From Microbacterium sp. cf046 (GTDB taxonomy: Bacteria > Actinomycetota > Actinomycetes > Actinomycetales > Microbacteriaceae): 64,000 bases of DNA. This document shows, in pieces, positions 1-6,963 of the stretch (positions within the stretch are counted from its first letter, which is position 1; each line of letters starts with the position of its first letter). A model generated the notes under the pieces. It made no database searches. It saw only the letters and a program-made list of their open reading frames with translations, and was not told the DNA's origin. Location of the stretch: NCBI RefSeq assembly GCF_900114345.1, contig NZ_FOZJ01000001.1, forward strand, positions 1-64,000, given 5' to 3'. The translations under genes were made by a program, and so were the position numbers.

Positions 1-138
1 TGCATTCATCACCTGCCACCCGGTCGCGAGCAGCAGGATCAGCCAGACGATCCAGCCGACCCTCCCGGTACGTATCTGGGCGGTGGATCGGCGAGAAACG
101 GCGGCACCGCCCAGGTGAGCACCAGCATCATCCGTCAT
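1..138 (-). CDS. Partial membrane protein, N-terminus only
   Basis: The first 46 codons of a minus-strand gene are cut by the window start. The visible part begins with a hydrophilic stretch of about 25 residues (MTDDAGAHLGG at the start) and then a hydrophobic run GWIVWLILLLATGW that looks like a first transmembrane helix. The ATG at 138 is chosen because it is the first clear in-frame start; there is no strong ribosome binding site. The family cannot be recognised from so short a piece, and the rest lies outside the window. Confidence 0.45.
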   Translation of the reverse strand, partial: MTDDAGAHLGGAAVSRRSTAQIRTGRVGWIVWLILLLATGWQVMNA

Positions 139-436
139 GCGGACATCTCGGCGTTGGCGCGATCGTTCGCAGGCATCGCAGGCGCTGAGCCCTTTCGCTA
201 GCGGACAGATAGTCTCAGCCAGACTTAGCAGATGACGTTCTCGAAATCCAGCAGCACACTCCCCCACGTCTGCTCACACAACGACCGGCTTTTGGGCCGC
301 CGCGAACCGCCCAGCCACCCGCCCATCTAACGCAGCAAGGCACGAGCCCGTCGCTCCGTGCCGCACGCGATAAACAGCGCCACTGACGGACCAGCTTGCG
401 GGCGGCGCCAAGACGCCGGTTCCCGATCGGTCGCCA

Positions 437-688
437 ATGTTCTGCCATGATGTCGGCCATGCCCTCCGCAAGAAGTTCAGCCGGAGGAAATTCGTCTCAA
501 TCCTCCTGGGGCTTCTCTTCACGCTCGGTCTGATCTCAGACTTCGGAGGCGCCTGGCAGACGGTTACTCACGTCGTCCAGTGGGCGACGGCGATCTATGA
601 GACCGGAGAGGTACCGCGGGTGTCGGACATCCCATCCGACCTCTTACCTCCTCATGACCGTCGGCCTAGCTTCGGCGTACAGCGCTAG
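437..688 (+). CDS. Small single-helix membrane protein, unknown function
   Basis: An 83-residue product with one predicted membrane helix (about residues 20-40, FVSILLGLLFTLGLISDFGG) after a basic N-terminus (RKKFSRRK), which predicts an N-in topology, and a polar C-terminal half. No family is recognised. The basic-then-hydrophobic layout is typical of real small membrane proteins, but there is no convincing ribosome binding site and the competing frames are also open, so coding status is only moderately likely. It lies alone in the low-GC left part of the window. Confidence 0.4.
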   Translation: MFCHDVGHALRKKFSRRKFVSILLGLLFTLGLISDFGGAWQTVTHVVQWATAIYETGEVPRVSDIPSDLLPPHDRRPSFGVQR

Positions 689-874
689 CGAGGGCCAGAC
701 GTGATTAGCCGCACGCTTCTCCAACCGGGCATCAATCGCGCCCTGAACGTGGCGCGATGACGAAGAGTCCGATGGGCGAGGGAAATGTCGCACGGCCTGG
801 TGATCTTGTGAAGTTCACCACGGATCAATCCGGCAGTCTCATGCAGCCGCCAAAGGGGTACCGCGTAGTGGAAG

Positions 875-1462
875 TTGACAACCCCGTGTGCCGCCAATCT
901 CCGGGACCTCGCCAGTTATCGACGGGACTTTCAGACTGCACAGCGATTCGCGGATTCCTATATTGGAGTCGCGGATCAGCGTGGCGATTATGCGAACCCC
1001 CCGGAGGATGCTCTCTGGATCGCAGCCGCTATCACGTATGCCCGAGCCTTCAGCACCGGAGTGCGTCGCGCGGAGCGGCCCTCGGTCGCCATCTACACGC
1101 CCGAGCAACGGGGTCAGCACCAGCGCATAGTAGATCTGCGCAATGCCCATCTTTCGCACGCTGTGAACGACTTCGAGCAGGTAACCGTGGTTGCCTACCT
1201 GACCGTATCCGGCTTTTCCGTTCCAAAGATCGCTAGCGTCACGCAGATGAGCACGGAGGTGCATGCCATGGACGCGCGCGATTGCGCAGCGATCAGCGCT
1301 CTTTGCACCGCGCAGATACGGGACCTTGAGGTTCGCATGAAGGCCACGCAGGCGAAGATTGGTCAAGAGTTGGTCGCCCTTGGTCGGGAAGAGATCGATG
1401 CCTTGCCTGACCTGGACGTAAGGACTGTCCATCTGGACACGCCCAAAAAACCGCGCCGATGA
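875..1462 (+). CDS. Hypothetical helical protein, possibly 5'-truncated by a frameshift
   Basis: A 195-residue, mostly helical product with a composition like real proteins (RDLASYRRDFQTAQRF, DALWIAAAITYARAF). I do not recognise a named family. The only start in this frame is a TTG at 875. Immediately upstream, a different frame opens at 757 (MTKSPMGEGNVARPGDLVKF...VVEVDNP) and reads as genuine protein up to the C-run near 883-886. Removing one C there would join both into a product of about 234 residues. Either this gene has a frameshift (natural or sequencing error) or it starts at the TTG. No transmembrane segment or signal peptide is seen. Confidence 0.55.
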   Translation: MTTPCAANLRDLASYRRDFQTAQRFADSYIGVADQRGDYANPPEDALWIAAAITYARAFSTGVRRAERPSVAIYTPEQRGQHQRIVDLRNAHLSHAVNDFEQVTVVAYLTVSGFSVPKIASVTQMSTEVHAMDARDCAAISALCTAQIRDLEVRMKATQAKIGQELVALGREEIDALPDLDVRTVHLDTPKKPRR

Positions 1463-1658
1463 TTGCGACTCTGCGGCAACCCCGCTCGGCCTCCGGCATT
1501 TCGCTCCTGAACGCGCGTTGAGGCACCGGCTTGGGGGCGCTTTGACGCTCGGTTGCGAGCCAGCAATTGCTGACGCGAAGTTGCCGAGGAATCCCACGGA
1601 GTTGAGTTACACACACCGCGCATCATCCGCCGGATCGTGGTGGCGGTCTATTTGTCGC

Positions 1659-2747
1659 TCACTCGCAGTACCCAAGGATCTCGGGCGACTGGCTCACTGT
1701 GATGCCGCGAACGAAATCTCCTCCATCGGTCAGCTCAACAATCAGAAACGAGTCACCGAAGGGCGCCACGAGACTTGTGCTTTCGCCATCACTCCGTGCC
1801 AGTTCCGGGTAGGTATGCATCAATTCTTCGGTGGTGCTACCTAGCGTGATGCCCTCGGCGGTGCGGGGCGTCGTTGCGGCAGTGGACGAGAGCGGATCGG
1901 ACGTCCTGACAGTCACGTCGTGCACCACTTCGAATCCCGACGTGAACAGGACATTGGACGGGTCCGAAGCGATGGAACCGAAACTGGTGAGCTGCTGACA
2001 GGCAAATCCCGGGTCGTAGGCCGCTTGGATCGTTCCATCGATCGCTGCCACTGACGAGTCGAGAGTGACCGGTCCGATGCCATCTTCGGAGATGATCCAC
2101 GTGCTGGGGTCTGCGATTTCCATCGGACATGGCTGGTCCGACTCGCCAGTCATCAGGTCGCTGGTCGCGACATTGCCGTTTTCGATCGTGAACCGTCCAC
2201 TACGAGGAACACTGCTGTCGGCACCGAAATGACAGGGCTCACCGTTGGTTGTCCACGTCACCTCGAAGCTGTCCTCGAAGAGCGCGAGTGTCAGCACGTT
2301 GGAATGGTCCTGCTGATCCAGGTCCCACAGGTCGACGGAATCTATCCGCTGCAGGTTGGAATCGTAGAAGCCGATCACCTCGGGGAGCGCGACCCCGCCC
2401 GCGCTGCAACGGAACACCACAGCGACGATGCCCGACGAGTAGGCGGCTGTTGTTCCGGCGGCATACAGCACCTTGTCGTTTTGGTTCTCATCCTTCGCGA
2501 GCATCGTGAACCCGTCGGCGGACGGATTCCCGATCGGAAGTTCTCCACCAACCAGCGTTCCAGCATCTCGGCCGCACATCGCGGGAGCCTCAAGGGACTG
2601 CAATTCGTCCGCGGACACCTCGAACGGAGCCGAGGAGGTCGCCTCGGGACTCGGGGTGCTAGTAGGAGGCGCGGCGGGGGTCGAGCAACCAACGAGCAGA
2701 GTTACAGAAGCCGCCAACGCTACAAGCCCAGCGACACGCCTTCGCAC
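1659..2747 (-). CDS. Secreted lipoprotein with C-terminal GIGP...YC domain
   Basis: A 362-residue lipoprotein. It starts with a type II signal peptide: basic RRR, a hydrophobic run, and the lipobox LVGC at about residues 18-21. A Pro/Ser/Thr-rich linker follows, then a globular extracellular region. The last 135 or so residues begin with GIGP and end with GYCE. They share a layout with the protein at 11625-12485 (GIGP, then an EGITLGSTTEEL...YPEL-type block, then a terminal YC). The gene starts with GTG at 2747, giving RRR at residues 2-4. Function is unknown; the shared domain suggests an extracytoplasmic sensing or binding module. It lies downstream of the lysozyme gene on the same strand. 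Confidence 0.75.
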   Translation of the reverse strand: MRRRVAGLVALAASVTLLVGCSTPAAPPTSTPSPEATSSAPFEVSADELQSLEAPAMCGRDAGTLVGGELPIGNPSADGFTMLAKDENQNDKVLYAAGTTAAYSSGIVAVVFRCSAGGVALPEVIGFYDSNLQRIDSVDLWDLDQQDHSNVLTLALFEDSFEVTWTTNGEPCHFGADSSVPRSGRFTIENGNVATSDLMTGESDQPCPMEIADPSTWIISEDGIGPVTLDSSVAAIDGTIQAAYDPGFACQQLTSFGSIASDPSNVLFTSGFEVVHDVTVRTSDPLSSTAATTPRTAEGITLGSTTEELMHTYPELARSDGESTSLVAPFGDSFLIVELTDGGDFVRGITVSQSPEILGYCE

Positions 2748-3082
2748 GGAATCTCACTCTCCCCGAAACCCATTTGCAAAAGACGATCAAAAAAGGGTGA
2801 GCCCATCCTGGGGGTCCGGCCCGATTCGCACAACCGCTGCTCAAGAAGTCGCTCACATTCCCAACGCTCCGGTCGTGCGATCATGGACGCTGAGGGACCG
2901 GTTTGCGGGCGAATCTCGCACCCGTAGAGACGAGTCGGTGCCCTTTCCGCACTGGCGCGGCTCGGACGACCGAAGCCGCGTGTGATCCCGCCGCGAATTT
3001 GTCACATAGTTCGCGAACTTCATTCCTGAGCAACCGCTCGTCCCTCGGACGACGGAGGCCGATCGGGCGATCGGGTTGGCTC
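2748..3082 (-). other. Intergenic region without recognised gene
   Basis: A 335-nt gap between the lysozyme stop and the lipoprotein start on the minus strand. Short open frames here are Arg/Ser-rich shadows. A promoter for the lipoprotein gene is expected, but I see no box clear enough to name. Confidence 0.4.
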
Positions 3083-3544
3083 TCAATACTGTCCCGAGAC
3101 ATACAGAATGCCTTCGGCAGTCCGTCGCCTTACTAGACCCTCCAGTCCGCCGTCGGTCCACTGATTGAGCTCTGCGGGAACCTCACCATGACGTCCCTGA
3201 TTCACGATTCGCAGGAGGGTCGAACTCTGAAAGGCGCTGGCGCCGATATTGAAAGTAAAGCTGACCAGCGCGTCGAACTTATGCTGTGTCATTGGCACCC
3301 TGACGCCAGCGTTAACCGCGCGAACCGCCGTTCCACTGTCGCCACGGAGGAGGGCGAGCCCGCGCGCAGGGCTGATACCAGTCCGAAATTCAGCCGGCTC
3401 GGACCCGGTGCACCGTCCTCTGTGCACTAGGTGGCCGTAGCCGATCGTGCAATGCCCGAGCGGATCGTTGTAGAGGGTGGGACTGAATCCCTCCCACCTG
3501 CCGATGAACGCGAGCCCGCGGACGCTCACGGTACCGTTCGCCAC
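3083..3544 (-). CDS. Phage-type lysozyme (GH24 muramidase)
   Basis: This 153-residue protein cleaves the N-acetylmuramic acid to N-acetylglucosamine bond of peptidoglycan. The T4-lysozyme-type catalytic triad is present with exact spacing: Glu18 (RWEG), Asp27 (YNDP), Thr33 (CTIGYGH), that is E-x8-D-x5-T. The later block FDALVSFTFNIG and a C-terminal LVRRRTAE also fit GH24. There is no signal peptide, as in phage endolysins that depend on a holin or leak at lysis. The start is a GTG at 3544. The M15-like peptidase gene lies 117 nt upstream on the same strand, so the two probably form one lytic module from a phage or phage-derived element. No holin, terminase or other phage gene is visible. Confidence 0.85.
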   Translation of the reverse strand: MANGTVSVRGLAFIGRWEGFSPTLYNDPLGHCTIGYGHLVHRGRCTGSEPAEFRTGISPARGLALLRGDSGTAVRAVNAGVRVPMTQHKFDALVSFTFNIGASAFQSSTLLRIVNQGRHGEVPAELNQWTDGGLEGLVRRRTAEGILYVSGQY

Positions 3545-3661
3545 AGTCCCCCGTCCCGGAGCGTTCGGTCCGCGCGCAGTTCGGCCAGCGGTTGGGGCGC
3601 GCTCACACTCATGCTGGCCGAAACCTGGGGGGCCGCGGCTGAGCGCGAAGCGTGTTGGCCA

Positions 3662-3997
3662 TCAAGAGGACGTCGGGGGCGGGTCGAACGCTATATGGAC
3701 ATGATCGGAATGGCCTCCGACGGGCGGGATCCGTTGGAAGTTGTCCCAGGCGCCAACCGGGTCGTAAAAGAGTTCTCGCACACCCTTCTTCTCGCGTGCG
3801 AGCGGCTCAAAGGCGCGAAAGAATCTGGCCATGGCTGCCGGCGCACCTGCGACATCGATAGCGCGATTCTTGCCATGGAACGAGTTTGGGTCATTCCTGT
3901 ACTCGCTCGTGACGGTGAGGCCCATCTCGCCAGCCTTGCGGCGAATGAATTTGCGCTTCACTTCAAGCGTCGCGTTCAAAAACTGATCCCCAGCCAC
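3662..3997 (-). CDS. M15-like zinc peptidase domain (endolysin-type L,D/D,D-peptidase)
   Basis: A 111-residue single-domain protein resembling peptidase M15 / VanY-like endolysin domains, which cleave peptide bonds in peptidoglycan stems or cross-bridges. The zinc-binding pattern is visible: His41-x6-Asp48 (HGKNRAID) and the C-terminal GGHSDHVHIAF block (Asp98, His99, His101). The start is set at the GTG at 3997 because a strong GGAGGTGG site lies just upstream; an earlier ATG at 4054 is open but lacks support. It precedes the GH24 gene on the same strand. The neighbouring muramidase and the compact single-domain form suggest a phage-derived lysis pair. Specificity is not known. Confidence 0.75.
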   Translation of the reverse strand: MAGDQFLNATLEVKRKFIRRKAGEMGLTVTSEYRNDPNSFHGKNRAIDVAGAPAAMARFFRAFEPLAREKKGVRELFYDPVGAWDNFQRIPPVGGHSDHVHIAFDPPPTSS

Positions 3998-4449
3998 ATC
4001 CCACCTCCGCGCGGCACTGATTGTCCGCACAGTAGCGCGTTCTCCTCCCAGCATCTAGTGCCTCTTAACTCCCCAATCAACTTCCGCCTGCATCGAGTGG
4101 TGAGGCTATACCTCGAGCGCTATGCCGGCGAGTACAGTTCTCACCCGATCGGTCTGTGATAAACCGGGAGGGCACAGCGGGTTCAGCGTTGGAGTCCCTA
4201 CATTTGTCCGAGACTGTAGATTCCGCCGTTTGGAGATATGTTGGCGCCAGCGGCGCTGCGATTACAAGGAGTTCACGTGACAACCCATGACCTGTCGCTA
4301 GTCGAGCTGAATCCGGGCTCGCGGGTCTCGCGAGTCTTTCAAAGGACAACGAACCGCCTGGATGCCGCTTCGAAACGCCCGTTCCAATCCCGGCGGTCTG
4401 CTATCCGCATCTCCCGAACCGCGTCACATAGAACCACCACGAGGCGATC
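3998..4449. other. Divergent intergenic region without recognised gene
   Basis: A 452-nt gap between the divergent M15-like gene and the 237-aa hypothetical gene. Open frames on both strands have shadow-like composition. It probably carries promoters for both directions, but none could be named. Confidence 0.4.
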
Positions 4450-5163
4450 GTGTATCTAATAAAGTTGGCGAATGCGCTCGCGGTCACCGGTTTCGCCACC
4501 GTCGATCTGCGCACTGTGAAGACGACGCCATTCGTTCCACTCGACATCGCTTTGAACGCGGCCCGAACAACTTACAACGCGCTCTCTGTTCCCGCATGGG
4601 ATCTCATCGCGACACACCTGATGTCCCTGAAGACGCTTGGGGTTAGTACGGTTGCCGTCCGTAGCGACAACACCACCCTGCGCATTGTTCTTTGCAGGCC
4701 ATCCCCCGATGGGAATCTAGACATCTCTGAAGCAGTGAGCTTCCTTCACACGATCGATCAGTGGTCGGGTCGGTTTTCGCAGTTGCTGCCGCAGTTTCAG
4801 CTGTCTGCCGAGCGCGAGAAGTTGTTCGAGGCTGCAAGTTCATGGGTTGGCCGATACACCGGGCAGGACAGCGTCAAATGGGCTGCCTCGAAGCTCATGT
4901 ACATGTTCGCCCGAGCAGCGGGAGCCGGCTCATGCATCGTGATGAATCCAGTGGGTTCAGCGAGTCAAGATTATTTGAGTAGATGGCAGGAAGCGGATTT
5001 GCAAAAGGAACACGTCATTACGGGCAGTATGCACACCGCCAGCTATCTCTGGGTGGTGAACGGGGATCGTGTAGTCCCCGGCAACGGGCCGACTGTCTCC
5101 TGGAACTACGAACCCGACCCACAAAAGCTACAGCAGGTGCTCACAAACTCGATCGACACGTAA
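4450..5163 (+). CDS. Hypothetical protein upstream of the peptide/E1 pair
   Basis: A 237-residue soluble protein with no signal peptide or membrane helix and no family that I recognise. The composition is that of a real globular protein with few Arg runs, and its codon use is clearly AT-richer than the bulk of the window, as in the E1-like gene downstream. The start is a GTG at 4450 with only a weak GAGG upstream. It lies 354 nt upstream of the 53-aa peptide in the same direction and may belong to the same acquired unit, for example as an immunity or tailoring protein, but nothing in the sequence shows this. Confidence 0.6.
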   Translation: MYLIKLANALAVTGFATVDLRTVKTTPFVPLDIALNAARTTYNALSVPAWDLIATHLMSLKTLGVSTVAVRSDNTTLRIVLCRPSPDGNLDISEAVSFLHTIDQWSGRFSQLLPQFQLSAEREKLFEAASSWVGRYTGQDSVKWAASKLMYMFARAAGAGSCIVMNPVGSASQDYLSRWQEADLQKEHVITGSMHTASYLWVVNGDRVVPGNGPTVSWNYEPDPQKLQQVLTNSIDT

Positions 5164-5366
5164 TTGCGAGGTCGCCCCAACTTGTCCGCGGACGAGGAGC
5201 GCCTGCTGCGGACGTTGGGCATGGAGCCCTAACGCCCGGACGTTATCTGACGCCCAAATGGTTGAGAATCTGCCGATGTCGGACAGTCTTTCTAACGGAG
5301 CTGTTGCCCCGCTCTTTGCGCCGCCTGCAATGTCGCGGCAGAAGGCAGGCGTTAATATCCACCGCT

Positions 5367-5408
5367 CGCGAAGTACGCGGCGAAGCCCTCAGCGGCCGCG
5401 ACTTCGCG
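5367..5408. promoter_or_regulatory. Bulged 13-bp hairpin upstream of the peptide gene
   Basis: The left arm CGCGAAGT-A-CGCGG (5367-5380) pairs with CCGCGACTTCGCG (5396-5408), giving 13 base pairs with a single-A bulge and a 15-nt loop. No U-run follows. It may end transcripts from the gene at 4450 or act as a 5' leader structure for the peptide mRNA. Confidence 0.5.
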
Positions 5409-5504
5409 GATTTGGCCCGGGATAGCGCACACGAAAGACCCCTGGCAAGGACCATCCCGATAGGGCACAATCCAAGTGGGACCGAGTGCTCGGCCCGTAC
5501 ATCG

Positions 5505-5511
5505 AAGGAGG
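5505..5511 (+). promoter_or_regulatory. Consensus ribosome binding site of the 53-aa peptide
   Basis: AAGGAGG lies 6 nt before the ATG at 5518. It is among the strongest Shine-Dalgarno sequences in the left part of the window and decides the start of the small gene against the longer open frame that begins at 5476. It implies high translation, as expected of a precursor peptide. Confidence 0.8.
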
Positions 5512-5517
5512 ATCAAG

Positions 5518-5679
5518 ATGGCAGATGTCAACGATGACAAGGCTGTAACCCTCAAGTTGACGGATGAACAGAAGAGGTCGCTAGCGGATGCGTTTGGAGA
5601 CGAGTTCGCCAGTCAGGCGAAGAACGTCAGCGTGCAGAGAGCGGACGGCGCAATTCGGGTGAGCGTCCACAACAACTGA
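5518..5679 (+). CDS. 53-aa candidate precursor peptide ending in Asn-Asn
   Basis: A small acidic-to-neutral peptide: MADVNDDKAVTLKL, a predicted helix around TDEQKRSLADAFGDEF, then a beta-like tail NVSVQRADGAIRVSVHNN. It has no Cys, signal peptide or double-glycine leader. A consensus Shine-Dalgarno site shows it is truly translated. The gene for an E1-like adenylating enzyme begins 19 nt after its stop. In microcin C systems the MccA peptide ends in Asn, which the E1-like MccB adenylates; longer precursors of about 40 residues are known in Yersinia-type loci. The terminal Asn here fits that chemistry. Alternatives are a small ubiquitin-like or chaperone partner, but the chain lacks a C-terminal Gly-Gly. 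The role is inference. Confidence 0.7.
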   Translation: MADVNDDKAVTLKLTDEQKRSLADAFGDEFASQAKNVSVQRADGAIRVSVHNN

Positions 5680-5698
5680 CACGCCTACTGTCGCGTTG

Positions 5699-6697
5699 AT
5701 GAGCATGGTTCACCTGCCGCCGCTTGTCACGAGCCTTGGCACTTTCCACCACGATACCGCCAGTCATCTGTTGAGGTCACGCGACGCGGGCGTTCCCGTT
5801 GCGCTTGTCCACCCCGGTCTGATCTTCGGTGAGGATCAGACCGGGGTGGACACTGTCATAGGGCCAAAAGGCGTCACCAAACTGGACGCGAAAGCTCGCC
5901 AGACTGACGGTTTGTGGAGCGCGATCGCGGCAGTCGGAGCACTCACGACAGGGACACCCAACGACCTACTATCGCTCTCGCGCTCGTTGCGACAGGCATC
6001 CACAAGCCGAACGACTTCATATCTTCTTGGACTGTGCACAAAGGCTCACCAAGTTGTGACGGGGTTGCGCCTTATCAGTGAAGCTTCGGTCACCGTTCTT
6101 GGCTGCGGAGGCATTGGTTCATTGCTCGCAATGCAACTTGCGGGCGCAGGTGTCGGTCATTTGAGACTTGTTGACGGTGACCGAGTCGAAGAGAGCAATC
6201 TGAATAGACAACTCTTTTACACACTGCGGGACGTCGGACGGCTGAAGATCGAAGTGCTGCAAGAAGCGCTCGTGGCAAGATTTCCGGATCTGCGAATCTC
6301 GACCTCTCCCACCTACGTACACCAGGACGATTACACCGAAGCACTTGGCTACTCCAGCTTCGTTGCTGTGACAGCCGACGATCCTGTCGGTCTAAGCGTC
6401 GATGTCGCGGCTGCGTTGTCGAGGACCGAGACGAAAGTCGTTGCGGCGGGCTACCGTTTCTCGTTGGGCGTTGTATCACTTATCGACGGTGATCGAGCGC
6501 GTGAATCACGAGACGTGGGCCTGACCTGGGGATTACTATCCGGCTCCGTGGTACCGAGCTTCGGGCCGCAGAATGGTCAGATCGCGTCGGTGCTTGCGTC
6601 GGTCATACTGCTGAGCGCGGCCGGACTTCAGGAGATCGGGACCACTCGAGAGTGGATGACGAACGGCGATCCAAGCGATTTCATGGGCGGCTTCTAA
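5699..6697 (+). CDS. E1-like adenylating enzyme, ThiF/MccB type
   Basis: A 332-residue protein of the ThiF/MoeB/HesA/MccB superfamily, which activates a C-terminal carboxylate as an acyl-adenylate using ATP. The first 125 residues form a non-catalytic domain, matching the N-terminal peptide-binding region of MccB in size. The adenylation domain then shows GCGGIGS (about 135-141), the ribose-binding Asp after LRLVDGD, the SNLNRQ Arg-finger motif and Lys in GRLK (about 183). There are no CxxC pairs for a structural zinc and no obvious catalytic Cys for thioester transfer, which argues against MoeB/ThiF sulfur chemistry and canonical E1 function. Length is close to MccB (about 350). ATG 5699 is preferred over TTG 5696. 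No export or resistance genes of a full mcc operon are adjacent. Confidence 0.82.
   Translation: MSMVHLPPLVTSLGTFHHDTASHLLRSRDAGVPVALVHPGLIFGEDQTGVDTVIGPKGVTKLDAKARQTDGLWSAIAAVGALTTGTPNDLLSLSRSLRQASTSRTTSYLLGLCTKAHQVVTGLRLISEASVTVLGCGGIGSLLAMQLAGAGVGHLRLVDGDRVEESNLNRQLFYTLRDVGRLKIEVLQEALVARFPDLRISTSPTYVHQDDYTEALGYSSFVAVTADDPVGLSVDVAAALSRTETKVVAAGYRFSLGVVSLIDGDRARESRDVGLTWGLLSGSVVPSFGPQNGQIASVLASVILLSAAGLQEIGTTREWMTNGDPSDFMGGF
5807..5851 (+). promoter_or_regulatory. Perfect 18-bp inverted repeat inside the E1-like gene
   Basis: GTCCACCCCGGTCTGATC (5807-5824) and its exact reverse complement (5834-5851) flank a 9-nt loop. It lies 108 nt into the coding sequence and encodes the region around VHPGLIFGEDQTGVD. 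Such a perfect GC-rich stem in a coding region is unlikely by chance. It could reduce read-through from peptide to enzyme, comparable in effect to the terminator between mccA and mccB. No U-run follows. Confidence 0.65.
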
Positions 6698-6963
6698 GGC
6701 ATTGAGCAGCTGGCGCCGGCTGAACGATTCCGCGCTTACCAAATGCATCACGCATGCTATCCGCGGTTGCCGACGCTTGGCATATGTCCACGAAGCCTGA
6801 CGACATCGTCCGAGAACTAGACGGGTGTCGATGAACCGTAGAGCGCCTAACGTTCTTGCGGTGAACGCGCCGACAGGCCCCGCATTTCATCGCGCGGAGC
6901 GCTATGCCAACGCGTTGCGCGCTGATCGACCGGCTTTCGGACGCGCTCGGTAGGTTCGAGTGC
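6698..6963 (+). other. Junction between low-GC region and ordinary chromosome
   Basis: A 266-nt gap with no supported gene. GC rises from here onward. No direct repeat, integrase or tRNA that would mark an insertion boundary is seen. Confidence 0.35.

Larger units (their letters stand above)
5164..5517 (+). other. Leader region of the peptide gene
   Basis: A 354-nt gap before the peptide gene. It holds a strong hairpin (5367-5408, listed separately). Just after the upstream stop there is a short in-frame stretch ending LSADEERLLRTLGMEP (stop at 5230-5232) that reads like the C-terminus of a protein but has no start. A promoter for the peptide gene probably lies in the last 120 nt; I cannot place it confidently. 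Confidence 0.45.

Noticed and set aside
3431..4159. A 242-codon plus-strand frame opposite the lytic genes
   Set aside because: Composition is Arg/Ser-rich and it is antisense to two genes with intact catalytic motifs.
5164..5232. In-frame tail LSADEERLLRTLGMEP after the stop of the 237-aa gene
   Set aside because: No start codon or ribosome site; either a decayed fragment or chance. Kept only as a remark in the leader-region entry.
5518..5679. Interpretation of the 53-aa peptide as a ubiquitin-like modifier
   Set aside because: Too short for a beta-grasp domain and without a C-terminal Gly-Gly; the Asn-Asn end fits MccA-type chemistry better.
6840..6860. GCCTAAC-type motif resembling an integron recombination-site core
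   Set aside because: No matching GTTRRRY partner, no integrase and no cassette array.
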